Shown one piece after another: positions 37,401-45,302 of a stretch of 59,905 nucleotides of DNA (positions are counted from its first letter, which is position 1; the number at the start of each line of letters is the position of its first letter). The position numbers and the translations under genes are program-made. This stretch comes from Peribacillus tepidiphilus (GTDB lineage: Bacteria > Bacillota > Bacilli > Bacillales > DSM-1321). Under the pieces are notes generated by a model. It worked only from the letters and a program-made list of their open reading frames with translations. It ran no database searches and was not told the DNA's origin. The DNA is taken from the NCBI RefSeq assembly GCF_009466385.1, contig NZ_WIAQ01000012.1, positions 1 to 59,905 on the forward strand, read 5' to 3'.

Positions 37401-38019
37401 TTTCTTGATCAGAGCCAAATCCAAGCGCACGTAACAAAACTGTTACCGGAAGCTTTCTAGTACGGTCAATTCGTACATACACTACATCTTTGGCATCTGT
37501 TTCATACTCAAGCCATGCGCCACGGTTTGGAATCACCGTAGCATTAAAGCCTTGTTTACCATTTTTATCGATTTTCTTGCTATAGTACACACTTGGTGAA
37601 CGAACTAACTGAGATACAATAACACGTTCTGCCCCATTGATAACAAATGTGCCTGTTTCCGTCATTAAAGGAAAGTCACCCATGAAAACATCCTGGTCTT
37701 TTACTTCCCCTGTCTCTTTATTAACAAGACGGACCTTCACACGAAGCGGTGCAGAATATGTAACATCTCGCTCTTTTGACTCTTCAACGGAGTATTTTGG
37801 TTCCCCGAGGCTGTAATCAATAAATTCAAGCGAAAGATTACCAGTGAAATCCTCGATAGGAGAAATGTCTTGGAACATCTCTCTTAAACCTTCATCTAAA
37901 AACCATTGATAGGAAGAGGTTTGGATTTCAATAAGGTTTGGTAGTTCTAAAACCTCGCTAATTCGTGCATAACTTCTGCGTTGGCGGTGTCGTCCATACT
38001 GAACAAGTTGACCTGTCAA
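34444..38019 (-). CDS. rpoB: DNA-directed RNA polymerase subunit beta
   Basis: Second largest RNA polymerase subunit, forming one side of the active-site cleft. The rifampicin pocket segment [19 protein letters not shown], then [13 protein letters not shown], is wild type, which predicts rifampicin sensitivity. [11 protein letters not shown] and the C-terminal [14 protein letters not shown] are present. I chose TTG giving (M)[15 protein letters not shown], 1191 residues, because GAGGGGTG lies seven bases upstream and this matches B. subtilis; a GTG three codons earlier is within the ribosome binding site. The C-terminal acidic tail is variable. It has its own promoter and a long leader. Confidence 0.99.
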   Translation of the reverse strand: MTGQLVQYGRHRQRRSYARISEVLELPNLIEIQTSSYQWFLDEGLREMFQDISPIEDFTGNLSLEFIDYSLGEPKYSVEESKERDVTYSAPLRVKVRLVNKETGEVKDQDVFMGDFPLMTETGTFVINGAERVIVSQLVRSPSVYYSKKIDKNGKQGFNATVIPNRGAWLEYETDAKDVVYVRIDRTRKLPVTVLLRALGFGSDQEIIDLIGDNEYIRNTLEKDNTGSTEKALLEIYERLRPGEPPTVENAKSLLVSRFFDPKRYDLANVGRYKINKKLHIKNRLFNQRIAETLVDPETGEILVEKGTLLDRRTLDRILPYLEKGIGFKTLHPVGGVVEEEVLVQSIKIFAPGESDGEKEINIIGNANVAEHVKNISPADIIASISYFFNLLYSVGDTDDIDHLGNRRLRSVGELLQNQFRIGLSRMERVVRERMSIQDTNTITPQQLINIRPVIASIKEFFGSSQLSQFMDQTNPLAELTHKRRLSALGPGGLTRERAGFEVRDVHYSHYGRMCPIETPEGPNIGLINSLSSFAKVNRFGFIETPYRRVDPETGKVTDRIDYLTADEEDNYVVAQANARLAEDGTFLDDEVVARFRGENTVVKKDRVDYMDVSPKQVVSAATACIPFLENDDSNRALMGANMQRQAVPLMQPEAPIVGTGMEYVSAKDSGAAVICKHDGIVEHVESREIWVRRVKEIDGQEVKGDLDKYRLLKFVRSNQGTCYNQRPIVSVGDRVVKGEILADGPSMDKGELALGRNVLVAFMTWDGYNYEDAIIMSERLVKDDVYTSIHIEEYESESRDTKLGPEEITRDIPNVGEDALRNLDERGIIRIGAEVKDGDLLVGKVTPKGVTELTAEERLLHAIFGEKAREVRDTSLRVPHGGGGIVLDVKVFNREDGDELPPGVNQLVRVYIVQKRKISEGDKMAGRHGNKGVISRILPEEDMPYLPDGTPVDIMLNPLGVPSRMNIGQVLELHLGMAARKLGIHVASPVFDGAREEDVWNTIEEAGMARDAKTVLYDGRTGEPFDNRVSVGVMYMIKLAHMVDDKLHARSTGPYSLVTQQPLGGKAQFGGQRFGEMEVWALEAYGAAYTLQEILTVKSDDVVGRVKTYEAIVKGENVPEPGVPESFKVLIKELQSLGMDVKILSSDDKEIEMRDLEDDDDIHQADALSLEPEIKSDSAAYEETELNTSK

Positions 38020-38069
38020 CAGATTCACCCCTCAAATCAAGCGTAATAAAGATCTATTATCTAAGAGAA

Positions 38070-38116
38070 TTCAATCCCCTTAGACAAAAAGAAAATGGTT
38101 TTTATTTAAAAACCAT
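38070..38116 (-). promoter_or_regulatory. Two hairpins in the rpoB leader
   Basis: The 5' untranslated RNA of rpoB is about 215 bases. It contains a perfect ATGGTTTTT/AAAAACCAT hairpin (38094-38115) and next to it TCTAAG/CTTAGA (about 38061-38085). No known leader class is matched. Confidence 0.5.
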
Positions 38117-38238
38117 AATTCACATAAAACGAACTATTATTTATATATTTTCCCCATTAATACCATGATCTATTCAAAAAATGATCAAATAAGTATAAAA
38201 ATGTACAGTACGAGGAAATTATATATATGCATTTTATA

Positions 38239-38267
38239 ATATTAACATAGTCAACAAATAGAGTCAA
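38239..38267 (-). promoter_or_regulatory. Sigma-A promoter of rpoBC
   Basis: TTGACT (38262-38267), a 17-bp spacer and TAATAT (38239-38244) on the minus strand; the -35 box overlaps the stop codon of the upstream methyltransferase gene. Confidence 0.75.
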
Positions 38268-38869
38268 ACTTTTTTAGAAGAAAGAATATAATATCCTTTC
38301 TTTTTTTCAATAACTTCGACGTTCCCGAATACTTTCTCCATTTTTGCCATAGCAGATGGAGCACCCTGCTTTTTTTGAATGACAATCCAAAGTGTACCGT
38401 TCTGAGCTAAATAATCGTAGCTCAATGCTAAAATATCATGAACAACCTTCTTCCCAGCACGGATAGGAGGATTTGATAAAATCGCTGCGAATTCTTTATT
38501 TTTAACTGAAGCGAATAGATCACTCGTGTAAATTTTTACATTTCGGATACCATTAGCTTCAGCATTTTCCCTTGCTAGCTTTATAGCTCTTTCATTGACA
38601 TCTATCATTTCGATTTGTCTTTCAGGATATGCGTGAGCTAAAGAAAGACCAATTGCACCATAACCACAACCCACATCAAGAATGTTACCACTCACCTCGT
38701 TGTCCATAAAAAAGGTTTCAATTAATAAACGGGAACCAAAATCTACTTCATTCTTTGAGAAAACACCATTATCCGTTTTAAACCTAAACTTTTTTCCTCT
38801 TAATGTAAAATCCCAATATTTCGGATCGCTTTGAATACTTGGATTTTTGGAGTAATAATGCTCTGCCAT
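38264..38869 (-). CDS. Class I SAM-dependent methyltransferase, RsmC-like (YbxB)
   Basis: Probable rRNA guanine-N2 methyltransferase of the RsmC/RlmG type, homologous to B. subtilis YbxB, whose target has not been firmly shown. The 201-residue protein is a single methyltransferase domain with the SAM motif LDVGCGYGAIGLSLA (about residue 62-76), DVNERAI, and the catalytic motif SNPPIRAGK. The start at MAEHYYSKNPSIQSDPKYWD follows GAAAGGAGGG; the longer frame lies over rplL and its terminator. It lies between rplL and rpoB, beyond the rplL terminator, so it is probably expressed by readthrough. Confidence 0.9.
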   Translation of the reverse strand: MAEHYYSKNPSIQSDPKYWDFTLRGKKFRFKTDNGVFSKNEVDFGSRLLIETFFMDNEVSGNILDVGCGYGAIGLSLAHAYPERQIEMIDVNERAIKLARENAEANGIRNVKIYTSDLFASVKNKEFAAILSNPPIRAGKKVVHDILALSYDYLAQNGTLWIVIQKKQGAPSAMAKMEKVFGNVEVIEKKKGYYILSSKKV

Positions 38870-38941
38870 GCGCAGCCCTCCTTTTGAAAGGATCGTGAAG
38901 AATTCTAATTGAAGATAAAGCGATGGAGAAGAATCAGAGTG

Positions 38942-38974
38942 AAAAAAAGCCCGCTGAAAACAGCGAGCTTCTTT
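38942..38974 (-). terminator. Terminator between rplL and the rsmC-like gene
   Basis: AGCTCGCTG and CAGCGGGCT form a stem with loop TTTT followed by seven T on the minus strand, just after the rplL stop. Confidence 0.85.
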
Positions 38975-38982
38975 ATGCAACA

Positions 38983-39345
38983 TTACTTAACTTCAACGCT
39001 TGCTCCAACTTCTTCAAGCTTAGCTTTGATATCTTCAGCTTCTTCTTTAGAAACGCCTTCTTTAAGAGGTTTTGGAGTGTTGTCAACAAGTTCTTTTGCT
39101 TCTTTAAGGCCAAGACCTGTAATTTCGCGAACAACTTTGATAACTTTAATTTTTTGGTCACCAGCAGAAGCTAGTACTACGTCGAATTCAGTTTTCTCAG
39201 CAGCAGCTTCACCAGCAGCAGCACCAACAACAGCTACAGGAGCAGCAGCAGTTACGCCAAATTCTTCTTCAATTGCTTTTACAAGGTCATTTAATTCTAA
39301 AACAGTCATATTTTTAACTGCTTCAATGATTTGTTCTTTAGTCAT
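38983..39345 (-). CDS. rplL: 50S ribosomal protein L7/L12
   Basis: Stalk protein, present in several copies, that recruits and activates translational GTPases. The 120-residue protein has the N-terminal dimerisation domain ([20 protein letters not shown]), an Ala-rich flexible hinge (about 34-52, [18 protein letters not shown]) and the C-terminal domain with [33 protein letters not shown] precedes the ATG. It follows rplJ closely and is ended by a terminator that seems to be leaky for the downstream gene. Confidence 0.98.
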   Translation of the reverse strand: MTKEQIIEAVKNMTVLELNDLVKAIEEEFGVTAAAPVAVVGAAAGEAAAEKTEFDVVLASAGDQKIKVIKVVREITGLGLKEAKELVDNTPKPLKEGVSKEEAEDIKAKLEEVGASVEVK

Positions 39346-39409
39346 TGTTTATTTCCTCCTTAGTTTTTCAAATAATTTTTATCGAATCTAAATAAATGCG
39401 AATTGGTTA

Positions 39410-39910
39410 TTACGCACCTTGTTCTTCTTTTTGATCTGCAACAGCTTTCGCTGCAAGAGCGAAGTTGCGGATTGGAGCTTGAAGAACGCTAAGCAACATA
39501 GAAAGTAAGCCTTCGCGTGAAGGAAGTTCTGCAAGAGCTTTAATTTCTTCAACAGAAGCGATGTTTCCTTCAATTACACCAGCTTTGATTTCTAATGCTT
39601 CGTGTTTCTTTGCGAAATCATTAAGGATTTTCGCAGGTGCAACTACGTCTTCTGGAGAGAACGCAATCGCATTCGGACCAGTTAAAGCTTCGTTTAATCC
39701 ACCAAGCTCAACCGCTTCCGCAGCACGACGAGTTAGCGTATTTTTGTAAACTTTGAATTCGATTCCCGCTTCACGAAGCTGCTTACGAAGTTCAGTCACT
39801 TCAGCTACGTTTAATCCACGGTAGTCAACAACAACAGTTGTTTTACTAGATTTAAACTTTTCAGCAATCTCTTCAACGATTTGCTTTTTAGTTTCAATAG
39901 CGCTGCTCAT
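39410..39910 (-). CDS. rplJ: 50S ribosomal protein L10
   Basis: Base of the L7/L12 stalk; its C-terminal helix carries L12 dimers. The start is at [20 protein letters not shown] (166 residues, as in B. subtilis), preceded by CAGGAGGTGTAAAG; the longer frame lies in the leader. Signature [19 protein letters not shown] is present, and the C-terminal helix ends [16 protein letters not shown]. It is controlled by an L10 leader and its own promoter. Confidence 0.98.
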   Translation of the reverse strand: MSSAIETKKQIVEEIAEKFKSSKTTVVVDYRGLNVAEVTELRKQLREAGIEFKVYKNTLTRRAAEAVELGGLNEALTGPNAIAFSPEDVVAPAKILNDFAKKHEALEIKAGVIEGNIASVEEIKALAELPSREGLLSMLLSVLQAPIRNFALAAKAVADQKEEQGA

Positions 39911-39959
39911 CTTTACACCTCCTGTAGATTTTGCTTGAAACACATTTATACCGCACATT

Positions 39960-40113
39960 AGAAAGCCCTCATGTCAACGCAGACATGAGGGCAGTAAATT
40001 CAAATTCATAGCACAAGACTATATATCGAAATTACCTCGGTAGGAAATTAAGCTAGTTTTTAGCACCTACTGTCTACGGTACAAATGGTATTCATTTATT
40101 TACAACAAGACTT
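39960..40113 (-). promoter_or_regulatory. L10 leader (autoregulatory 5' UTR of rplJ-rplL)
   Basis: The transcript contains the conserved L10(L12)4 binding elements: ACCGTAGACAGTAGGTGC, then CTTAATTTCCTACCGAGGT, in which CAGTAGG pairs with CCTACCG. The terminator hairpin GCCCTCATGTC/GACATGAGGGC with TTTCT follows (39960-39992). In this class excess L10-L12 complex binds the leader and favours termination before rplJ. Confidence 0.9.
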
Positions 40114-40142
40114 AGTATATAAAAACAACCTTGTAATGTCAA
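40114..40142 (-). promoter_or_regulatory. Sigma-A promoter of rplJ-rplL
   Basis: TTGACA (40137-40142), a 17-bp spacer and TATACT (40114-40119) on the minus strand, 21 bp beyond the rplA stop. Confidence 0.88.
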
Positions 40143-40162
40143 ATACTATTTTTTGTTAATGA

Positions 40163-40864
40163 TTAGTTTTTCACAGCAAATGAAGCTGGATCTACTTTTA
40201 CACCAGGGCCCATAGTAGTCGTAACAGTGATGTTTTTCATGTAAGTACCTTTTGCAGCCGCTGGTTTAACTTTTAGTAAAGTTTCGAAGATTGTAGTGAA
40301 GTTCTCAACTAGCTTTTGGTCTTCGAAAGAAACTTTACCGATTGGTACATGGATGTTACCAGTTTTATCTACACGGTATTCAACTTTACCGGCTTTGATT
40401 TCGTTAACAGCTTTTGCTACATCAAATGTAACTGTTCCAGTTTTAGGGTTTGGCATTAAGCCTTTAGGTCCCAATACGCGACCAAGCTTACCAACTTCAC
40501 CCATCATGTCTGGAGTTGCAACGATTACATCAAAGTCAAACCAACCTTGTTGAATTTTGTTGATGTAATCAGAATCGCCTACGTAATCTGCTCCTGCAGC
40601 TTCAGCTTCTTTAGCTTTTTCACCTTTAGCGAATACTAAAACACGTTGAGTTTTACCAGTACCGTTTGGAAGTACAACAGCACCACGAATTTGTTGGTCA
40701 GCTTTCTTAGGGTCAACTCCTAAGCGGAAAGCAACTTCAACAGTTGCATCGAATTTAGTATAATTTGCTTTTTTTACAAGCTCGATCGCTTCAGCTACTG
40801 AGTAAGCTTTTGAACGATCTACAAGCTTAGCAGCTTCTAGATACTTTTTACCTTTTTTAGCCAT
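40163..40864 (-). CDS. rplA: 50S ribosomal protein L1
   Basis: L1 forms the mobile stalk that helps deacylated tRNA leave the E site. The 233-residue protein begins [20 protein letters not shown] and contains [20 protein letters not shown] and the signature [20 protein letters not shown] type region. AGGAGGAAAATGAA precedes the ATG. It follows rplK; the 113-base spacer is structured and could be an autogenous site. Confidence 0.98.
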   Translation of the reverse strand: MAKKGKKYLEAAKLVDRSKAYSVAEAIELVKKANYTKFDATVEVAFRLGVDPKKADQQIRGAVVLPNGTGKTQRVLVFAKGEKAKEAEAAGADYVGDSDYINKIQQGWFDFDVIVATPDMMGEVGKLGRVLGPKGLMPNPKTGTVTFDVAKAVNEIKAGKVEYRVDKTGNIHVPIGKVSFEDQKLVENFTTIFETLLKVKPAAAKGTYMKNITVTTTMGPGVKVDPASFAVKN

Positions 40865-40915
40865 TTCATTTTCCTCCTATATGTGGTTTTAGCGGAATAA
40901 CCTCCCACGAATAAA

Positions 40916-40946
40916 GGTTGCGAGTAATCATTTCAACATCGCAACC
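40916..40946 (-). promoter_or_regulatory. Structured spacer between rplK and rplA
   Basis: GGTTGCG pairs perfectly with CGCAACC around a 17-base loop; further toward the rplA start GTGG can pair with CCAC around its inner segment. No T-tract follows, so it is not a terminator. It is a possible L1 autogenous control site. Confidence 0.4.
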
Positions 40947-40977
40947 CCCGTAGCAACTAATAGCTTTTCTACATGGA

Positions 40978-41403
40978 TTAGTCTTCGATAACGATACCCA
41001 TGCTTCGTGCAGTACCTTCAACCATACGCATTGCAGCCTCAACACTTGCAGCGTTTAGGTCAGGCATTTTTGTTTCAGCAATCTCACGTACCTTGTCACG
41101 TTTGACTGTTGCAACCTTTTTACGATTTGGTTCACCAGAACCAGACTCGATACCAGCAGCTTTCTTAAGAAGAACAGCAGCAGGTGGAGTTTTCGTAATG
41201 AATGTAAAAGAACGGTCTTCGAATACCGTAATTTCAACAGGGATAATTAAACCAGCTTGATCTGCCGTGCGAGCATTGAACTCTTTACAGAATCCCATGA
41301 TGTTAACACCCGCTTGACCTAGAGCAGGACCAACCGGCGGCGCTGGGTTTGCTTTACCTGCAGGAATTTGAAGTTTTACAATCTTGATAACTTTTTTAGC
41401 CAC
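40978..41403 (-). CDS. rplK: 50S ribosomal protein L11
   Basis: L11 forms the GTPase-associated centre with 23S rRNA and is needed for RelA activation and thiopeptide binding. The GTG start giving (M)[20 protein letters not shown] follows AAGGAGGTGTGTCTC and yields 141 residues, the family length; the longer frame lies in the leader. The N-terminal proline-rich [17 protein letters not shown] switch and the C-terminal [14 protein letters not shown] are present. It heads rplK-rplA behind its own promoter. Confidence 0.98.
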   Translation of the reverse strand: MAKKVIKIVKLQIPAGKANPAPPVGPALGQAGVNIMGFCKEFNARTADQAGLIIPVEITVFEDRSFTFITKTPPAAVLLKKAAGIESGSGEPNRKKVATVKRDKVREIAETKMPDLNAASVEAAMRMVEGTARSMGIVIED

Positions 41404-41541
41404 GAGACACACCTCCTTATAGTCCGTGATGTGGTAATAGGGGGTATTCCCCTCCCACTCATACACAATTCTTTATATGCTAAATAAAGAACTAAACAAT
41501 TTGTTCAGGCCTCTAAAACTTGAGACATACTGACCTATGAA

Positions 41542-41570
41542 ATATTATCATTTTTTACAATGCATTTCAA
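41542..41570 (-). promoter_or_regulatory. Sigma-A promoter of rplK-rplA
   Basis: TTGAAA (41565-41570), a 17-bp spacer and TAATAT (41542-41547) on the minus strand, just past the nusG stop. The leader of about 130 bases has TTCTTTA/TAAAGAA pairing. Confidence 0.75.
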
Positions 41571-41581
41571 GTTTTTTTAGA

Positions 41582-42115
41582 TTATAATTTTTCGACCTGA
41601 TCAAAGTCAAGCTCTACTTTTGTATCGCGTCCAAACATATCTACGAGCACTTTAAGCTTCGCTCTGTCTTTATCAAGTTCTTCAATTGACCCAGTGAAAT
41701 TAGCAAACGGACCTTCCTTGACCTTCACGGTTTCACCCAATTCAAAGTCGATTTCCACACGTTTTTCTTCCATACCCATGCGCTTAAGAATCGCATTCAC
41801 TTCTTCCGGAAGCAATGGTGTTGGTTTAGATCCGGATCCAGCAGAGCCTACAAAACCTGTCACACCTGGAGTATTACGAACTACATACCATGAGTCATCC
41901 GTCATAATAAGTTCAACAAGAACATATCCAGGAAATACCTTCTTTTTTACTACTTTCTTTTTACCATTCTTTAAATCCATTTCTTCTTCCTCAGGAACGA
42001 CAACACGGAATATTTTATCTTGCATTCCCATGGATTCAACTCGTTTCTCAAGATTCGCTTTTACCTTATTCTCATAGCCTGAATAAGTGTGAACTACATA
42101 CCAATTCTTTTCCAT
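41582..42115 (-). CDS. nusG: Transcription termination/antitermination factor NusG
   Basis: Binds RNA polymerase behind the active site and modulates pausing and termination; in B. subtilis it promotes sequence-specific pausing. The 177-residue protein has the NGN domain (KNWYVVHTYSGYENKVKANL to about 110) and the C-terminal KOW domain with VKEGPFANFTGSIEELD. The ATG is supported by family alignment. The usable Shine-Dalgarno GGGAGGGA lies 21 bases upstream, with a hairpin in between. It is separated from secE by a terminator and has a likely extended -10 promoter. Confidence 0.98.
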   Translation of the reverse strand: MEKNWYVVHTYSGYENKVKANLEKRVESMGMQDKIFRVVVPEEEEMDLKNGKKKVVKKKVFPGYVLVELIMTDDSWYVVRNTPGVTGFVGSAGSGSKPTPLLPEEVNAILKRMGMEEKRVEIDFELGETVKVKEGPFANFTGSIEELDKDRAKLKVLVDMFGRDTKVELDFDQVEKL

Positions 42116-42120
42116 CTTTT

Positions 42121-42144
42121 AGGACGTTTAAGTCCTTCCCTCCC
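42121..42144 (-). promoter_or_regulatory. Hairpin between Shine-Dalgarno and start codon of nusG
   Basis: GGGAGGGA (42137-42144) is followed by AGGAC-TTAAAC-GTCCT (42121-42136) and then five bases before the ATG. Folding the hairpin would bring an otherwise too distant ribosome binding site to a normal spacing. Confidence 0.6.
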
Positions 42145-42173
42145 TGCCTCATTTTCTTTTATTAGGCTAATGC

Positions 42174-42182
42174 ACTATACCA
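42174..42182 (-). promoter_or_regulatory. Candidate extended -10 promoter of nusG
   Basis: TGGTATAGT on the minus strand lies downstream of the secE terminator and about 60 bp before nusG. The -35 region (GCATAA) is poor. Confidence 0.5.
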
Positions 42183-42218
42183 GTTTTCGATTACGATTAT
42201 GCGTATTTTTCCCAAATT

Positions 42219-42243
42219 AAAAAACCCGTTTAACGGGCTTTTA
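42219..42243 (-). terminator. Terminator between secE and nusG
   Basis: AAAAGCCCGTTAAACGGG followed by TTTTTT on the minus strand forms a compact intrinsic terminator. Confidence 0.85.
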
Positions 42244-42294
42244 CGAGTTACATATTATTCTAACACTATTATAGCTATTTTTAGAATAACTTAT

Positions 42295-42474
42295 TCACGG
42301 AATAAGGCGAATAAGTTGAGAAATTCCAAGATCAACAACAGCAAAGAAGAGTGCCATAATAACTACGGTTGTAAGAACTGTAATTGTGTATCTAGTAAGC
42401 TCTTTTCTTTTTGGCCAGCTTACTTTTTTCATCTCACGTACAACACCGCGGAAAAATTCGGTCAAGCGCTGCAT
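42295..42474 (-). CDS. secE: Preprotein translocase subunit SecE
   Basis: Small clamp of the SecY channel. The start is at MQRLTEFFRGVVREMKKVSW (59 residues), preceded by TTGGAGGTTACGAAC; the longer open frame would lie upstream of the ribosome binding site. An amphipathic helix with VREMKKVSWPKRKELTRYT is followed by one membrane helix (TITVLTTVVIMALFFAVVDL), the single-span form of Gram-positive bacteria. It follows rpmGB and is ended by a terminator. Confidence 0.96.
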   Translation of the reverse strand: MQRLTEFFRGVVREMKKVSWPKRKELTRYTITVLTTVVIMALFFAVVDLGISQLIRLIP

Positions 42475-42517
42475 GTTCGTAACCTCCAACTTGTATAAAT
42501 ACATCTATTAGAAAACT

Positions 42518-42667
42518 TTATTTGGTTTCTTTGTGAAGAGTATGAGTATTACATACCTTGCAAAATTTATTGATTTCAAACCGCTCTTGTTTATTAGCTT
42601 TATTATTTTCGGTTGAGTAGTTTCGAGATCCACATTCTGTGCAAGCAAGAATTACTTTATTTCTCAT
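42518..42667 (-). CDS. rpmGB: 50S ribosomal protein L33 (zinc-binding form)
   Basis: A 49-residue large-subunit protein near the E site. I chose the second ATG of an ATGATG pair, giving [20 protein letters not shown], because GCAGGTG then lies at normal spacing and the length matches the family. CTEC and CKVC are intact, so it is the zinc-binding type; bacilli often keep zinc-free copies elsewhere. It shares a transcript with secE. Confidence 0.95.
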   Translation of the reverse strand: MRNKVILACTECGSRNYSTENNKANKQERFEINKFCKVCNTHTLHKETK

Positions 42668-42703
42668 CATGTACACCTGCTTATTTACTTTTACGTCCAT
42701 AAA

Positions 42704-42733
42704 ACTTTATCATAGCCTTACTTTTATTGTCAA
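42704..42733 (-). promoter_or_regulatory. Sigma-A promoter of rpmGB-secE
   Basis: TTGACA (42728-42733), an 18-bp spacer and TAAAGT (42704-42709) on the minus strand. Confidence 0.7.
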
Positions 42734-42840
42734 TCTATTTTGAGAAATCTGTCCTATAGACCGAAAGGCTTACACAACACGAAATCATATCTTTCAAAGT
42801 TAGAGAACTAGATCGTGCTAGGAGTTGGACATAATAATAA

Positions 42841-42886
42841 AAACCGGACAGTTGCTAAACCTCGTTTCCTGCAACAGCCGGTTTTT
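42841..42886 (-). terminator. Terminator of sigH
   Basis: AACCGGCTGTTGC and GCAACTGTCCGGTT form a long imperfect stem followed by TTTTTATT on the minus strand. Confidence 0.9.
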
Positions 42887-42897
42887 CAATAATGCTT

Positions 42898-43548
42898 TTA
42901 CAGTGTTATTTCTCGAACTTCCAAATATCGCTCCAGTTTTCTTTTTACTCGCTGAAGCGCATTATCAATCGATTTCACGTGTCTATTTAGTTCTTCAGAT
43001 ATTTCTTGATAGGTCTGACCATCCAAGTAGAGTGCCAACACTTTTCTCTCTAAATCGCTTAGTAGTTCAGCCATCTTCAATTCAATGTCATCAAATTCTT
43101 CTTGGTTAATAATCAATTCTTCAGGATCCATAACCTTTGCACCTGATATAACATCAAGAAGTGTGCGGTCTGATTCTTCATCATAAATCGGTTTGTCGAG
43201 TGATACGTATGAGTTCAAAGGAATATGCTTTTGACGTGTTGCCGTTTTGATTGCTGTGATAATTTGCCTGGTAATACATAGCTCTGCAAAAGCTTTAAAT
43301 GATGTCAGCTTGTCCTCTTTAAAGTCGCGAATTGCTTTGTATAAACCAATCATACCTTCTTGCACAATATCTTCCTTGTCCGCCCCAATAAGAAAGTAGG
43401 TTCTCGCTTTGGCGCGAACAAAATTGCGATATTTTTGAATTAAATAATCCAACGCTTCACTTTCACCACTATGTACAAGCTCAAGCAGCTCATCATCTTC
43501 GAGCTGTGCATACCTATCGCTTATCTTATTCCCGAAATCTGCACTCAA
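42898..43548 (-). CDS. sigH: RNA polymerase sigma-H factor
   Basis: Sigma factor for the move from growth to stationary phase; it drives spo0A, kinA, spo0F and competence genes. The 216-residue protein has region 2 (KYRNFVRAKARTYFLIGADK, DIVQEGMIGLYKAIRDF) and region 4 with the helix-turn-helix QTYQEISEELNRHVKSIDNA. The start is TTG, with GGAGGAGATAGG upstream. A sigma-A promoter lies 40 bp upstream; in B. subtilis that promoter is repressed by AbrB, and the AT-rich flank here would allow the same. Confidence 0.98.
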   Translation of the reverse strand: MSADFGNKISDRYAQLEDDELLELVHSGESEALDYLIQKYRNFVRAKARTYFLIGADKEDIVQEGMIGLYKAIRDFKEDKLTSFKAFAELCITRQIITAIKTATRQKHIPLNSYVSLDKPIYDEESDRTLLDVISGAKVMDPEELIINQEEFDDIELKMAELLSDLERKVLALYLDGQTYQEISEELNRHVKSIDNALQRVKRKLERYLEVREITL

Positions 43549-43585
43549 TACCTATCTCCTCCGCCCGAAAACAATAGATAGAATT

Positions 43586-43615
43586 ATTATACATTAGGGA
43601 ATTTTTTGAAGTCAA
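43586..43615 (-). promoter_or_regulatory. Sigma-A promoter of sigH
   Basis: TTGACT (43610-43615), an 18-bp spacer and TATAAT (43586-43591) on the minus strand, located just before the rae1 stop. Confidence 0.8.
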
Positions 43616-43619
43616 CCGC

Positions 43620-44132
43620 TCACAGCTTGCCTCTGCGCCATTTTTCAAAAATTTCTGCCACTTCCTCACTAAGCGGTATTTTTGAAATGGGCTTCTTGTT
43701 GATTTGTTTTTTTACTTTTTTCTCAATTTCCTTATCAATATATTGAGTTTCGTTGTACAGCTCCCTTGCTGATTTACGCAAGGCACCTTGTCCAAAAATG
43801 GCCCATTGTTCAGTAAAATCTGATGTCGCTACATAAACCTGTGTTTTAATGTTGTTTAATTGAATGGCAAGCTTTTCAATTCTTTCATCTGCTGTTTCGT
43901 TTTCTCGAGTATAGATCACTTCTACTTTGTAATTTTTGTACTTTCTCTCAATACCTTGGACAAAATGAGCATCAAAAATGACAATCACGCGATACCCAGT
44001 AAAAGCTTGATATTCAGCCATTATTTCTATAAGTCGATCTCTTGCTGCAGAAAGGTCCTTATCTCGTAAATCCCTTAGCTCCGGCCAAGCTCCAATAATA
44101 TTGTAACCATCAACTAATAGGACGTTATTCAT
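43620..44132 (-). CDS. rae1: Ribosome-dependent mRNA endonuclease Rae1 (NYN domain)
   Basis: Homologue of B. subtilis YacP/Rae1, which enters the ribosomal A site and cuts mRNA at certain codons. The 170-residue protein is a PIN/NYN-type nuclease with the acidic motifs LVDGYNIIG (about 5-13), VIVIFDAHFV, ENETADERIE and ATSDFTEQ, and a basic C-terminus (KKVKKQINKK). It begins two bases after rlmB, in the cysE-cysS-mrnC-rlmB-rae1 unit. Confidence 0.92.
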   Translation of the reverse strand: MNNVLLVDGYNIIGAWPELRDLRDKDLSAARDRLIEIMAEYQAFTGYRVIVIFDAHFVQGIERKYKNYKVEVIYTRENETADERIEKLAIQLNNIKTQVYVATSDFTEQWAIFGQGALRKSARELYNETQYIDKEIEKKVKKQINKKPISKIPLSEEVAEIFEKWRRGKL

Positions 44133-44134
44133 TG

Positions 44135-44878
44135 CTATTTCCCTAATGGATTTCGTCTGCGGTAAACCTCATACATGAGCAATCCGGCTGCTACTGAGGC
44201 ATTTAAAGATGTAACCTTCCCGACCATTGGCATATGAACAAGGAAATCACATTTTTCTTTCAAGATACGACTTATGCCCTTTCCTTCGCTGCCAATAATA
44301 ATTCCAATAGGCATCGTACCATCTAAAGTACGGTAATCATCACTGCCCTTGGCATCCGTACCGACAATCCAAACACCACGATTTTTTAATTCATCAATCG
44401 TTCTAGAAAGATTCGTAACTCGTGCAACCGGAATATATTCAATCGCACCGGTTGAAGCTTTTGCAACTGTTGAGGTGAGACCGACCGCTCTTCTTTTCGG
44501 GATGATGATACCATGAGCACCGGTTGCATCCGCTGTTCTCATAATTGAACCGAGATTATGAGGATCTTCAATTTCATCCAAAATCAAAAAGAAAGGCGCC
44601 TCGCCCCGCTTTTCAGCCAAAGAAAAAAGATCATCAAGCTCTGCATATTGATAGGCTGCCACCTGAGCGATTACACCCTGATGATTTCCTTCAGCCATTT
44701 GATCGATTTTCTTCTTAGGTACAAACTGCACAAAAACCTTCGATTCTTTTGCCAGTGCAATAATTTGCTGCATAGATCCTTTTTGGGAACCTTCTGCAAT
44801 CCAGATTTTATTAATATCTCTCTTTGATCGTAGTGCCTCTAATACTGGGTTACGCCCCATGATGATTTCCTGACTCAC
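44135..44878 (-). CDS. rlmB: 23S rRNA 2'-O-methyltransferase RlmB
   Basis: SpoU-family enzyme (trefoil-knot methyltransferase) that methylates the ribose of a conserved guanosine in 23S rRNA domain V. The 247-residue protein has an N-terminal substrate-binding domain (about 1-80) and the catalytic motifs [25 protein letters not shown] and [16 protein letters not shown]. The GTG start overlaps the mrnC stop (GTGA), so the two are translationally coupled. Confidence 0.95.
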   Translation of the reverse strand: MSQEIIMGRNPVLEALRSKRDINKIWIAEGSQKGSMQQIIALAKESKVFVQFVPKKKIDQMAEGNHQGVIAQVAAYQYAELDDLFSLAEKRGEAPFFLILDEIEDPHNLGSIMRTADATGAHGIIIPKRRAVGLTSTVAKASTGAIEYIPVARVTNLSRTIDELKNRGVWIVGTDAKGSDDYRTLDGTMPIGIIIGSEGKGISRILKEKCDFLVHMPMVGKVTSLNASVAAGLLMYEVYRRRNPLGK

Positions 44879-45300
44879 GGTTTCGTGCCCCCTTTCTGTT
44901 CTTCCGTATATTCAATAGCTAGATCTATGATGCTTTCAAGTCGATCTGTTTGTTCTGATAAAAATAAGAATCCCAACAATGCCTCAAAGGCTGTACTGTA
45001 GCGGTAGGTTTGAACATCCGTATTTTTTGGAACTGTACCCGATTTAGCATTTCTACCTCTTCGGACCACTGCTTGTTCCTCTTCCGTAAGGTGCTTCTGC
45101 TCGAGCAGAAAATGAATCACCTTACTTTGAGCCTTTGCAGACACAAACCGGGTAGATTCTTTATGAAGTAAATGGGGCTTAACCCCACCTTTTTGAAGAA
45201 GGAAGTGCCTGATATATGTTTCATATACAGCATCTCCCATATAAGCAAGCGCTAAGCTGTTAAGAAGCAAAGGATTTACATTATTTTCGAAACGAAGCAT
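44875..45300 (-). CDS. mrnC: Mini-ribonuclease III (MrnC)
   Basis: RNase III-type enzyme without the double-stranded RNA binding domain; it trims the 5' and 3' ends of 23S rRNA precursor. The domain runs over 141 residues, with [16 protein letters not shown] near the N-terminus and [11 protein letters not shown] carrying the family's acidic metal sites. I set the start at [20 protein letters not shown], preceded by AGAGGATAAGC, right after the cysS stop. It is coupled to rlmB. Confidence 0.94.
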   Translation of the reverse strand: MLRFENNVNPLLLNSLALAYMGDAVYETYIRHFLLQKGGVKPHLLHKESTRFVSAKAQSKVIHFLLEQKHLTEEEQAVVRRGRNAKSGTVPKNTDVQTYRYSTAFEALLGFLFLSEQTDRLESIIDLAIEYTEEQKGGTKP

Positions 45301-45302
45301 GC

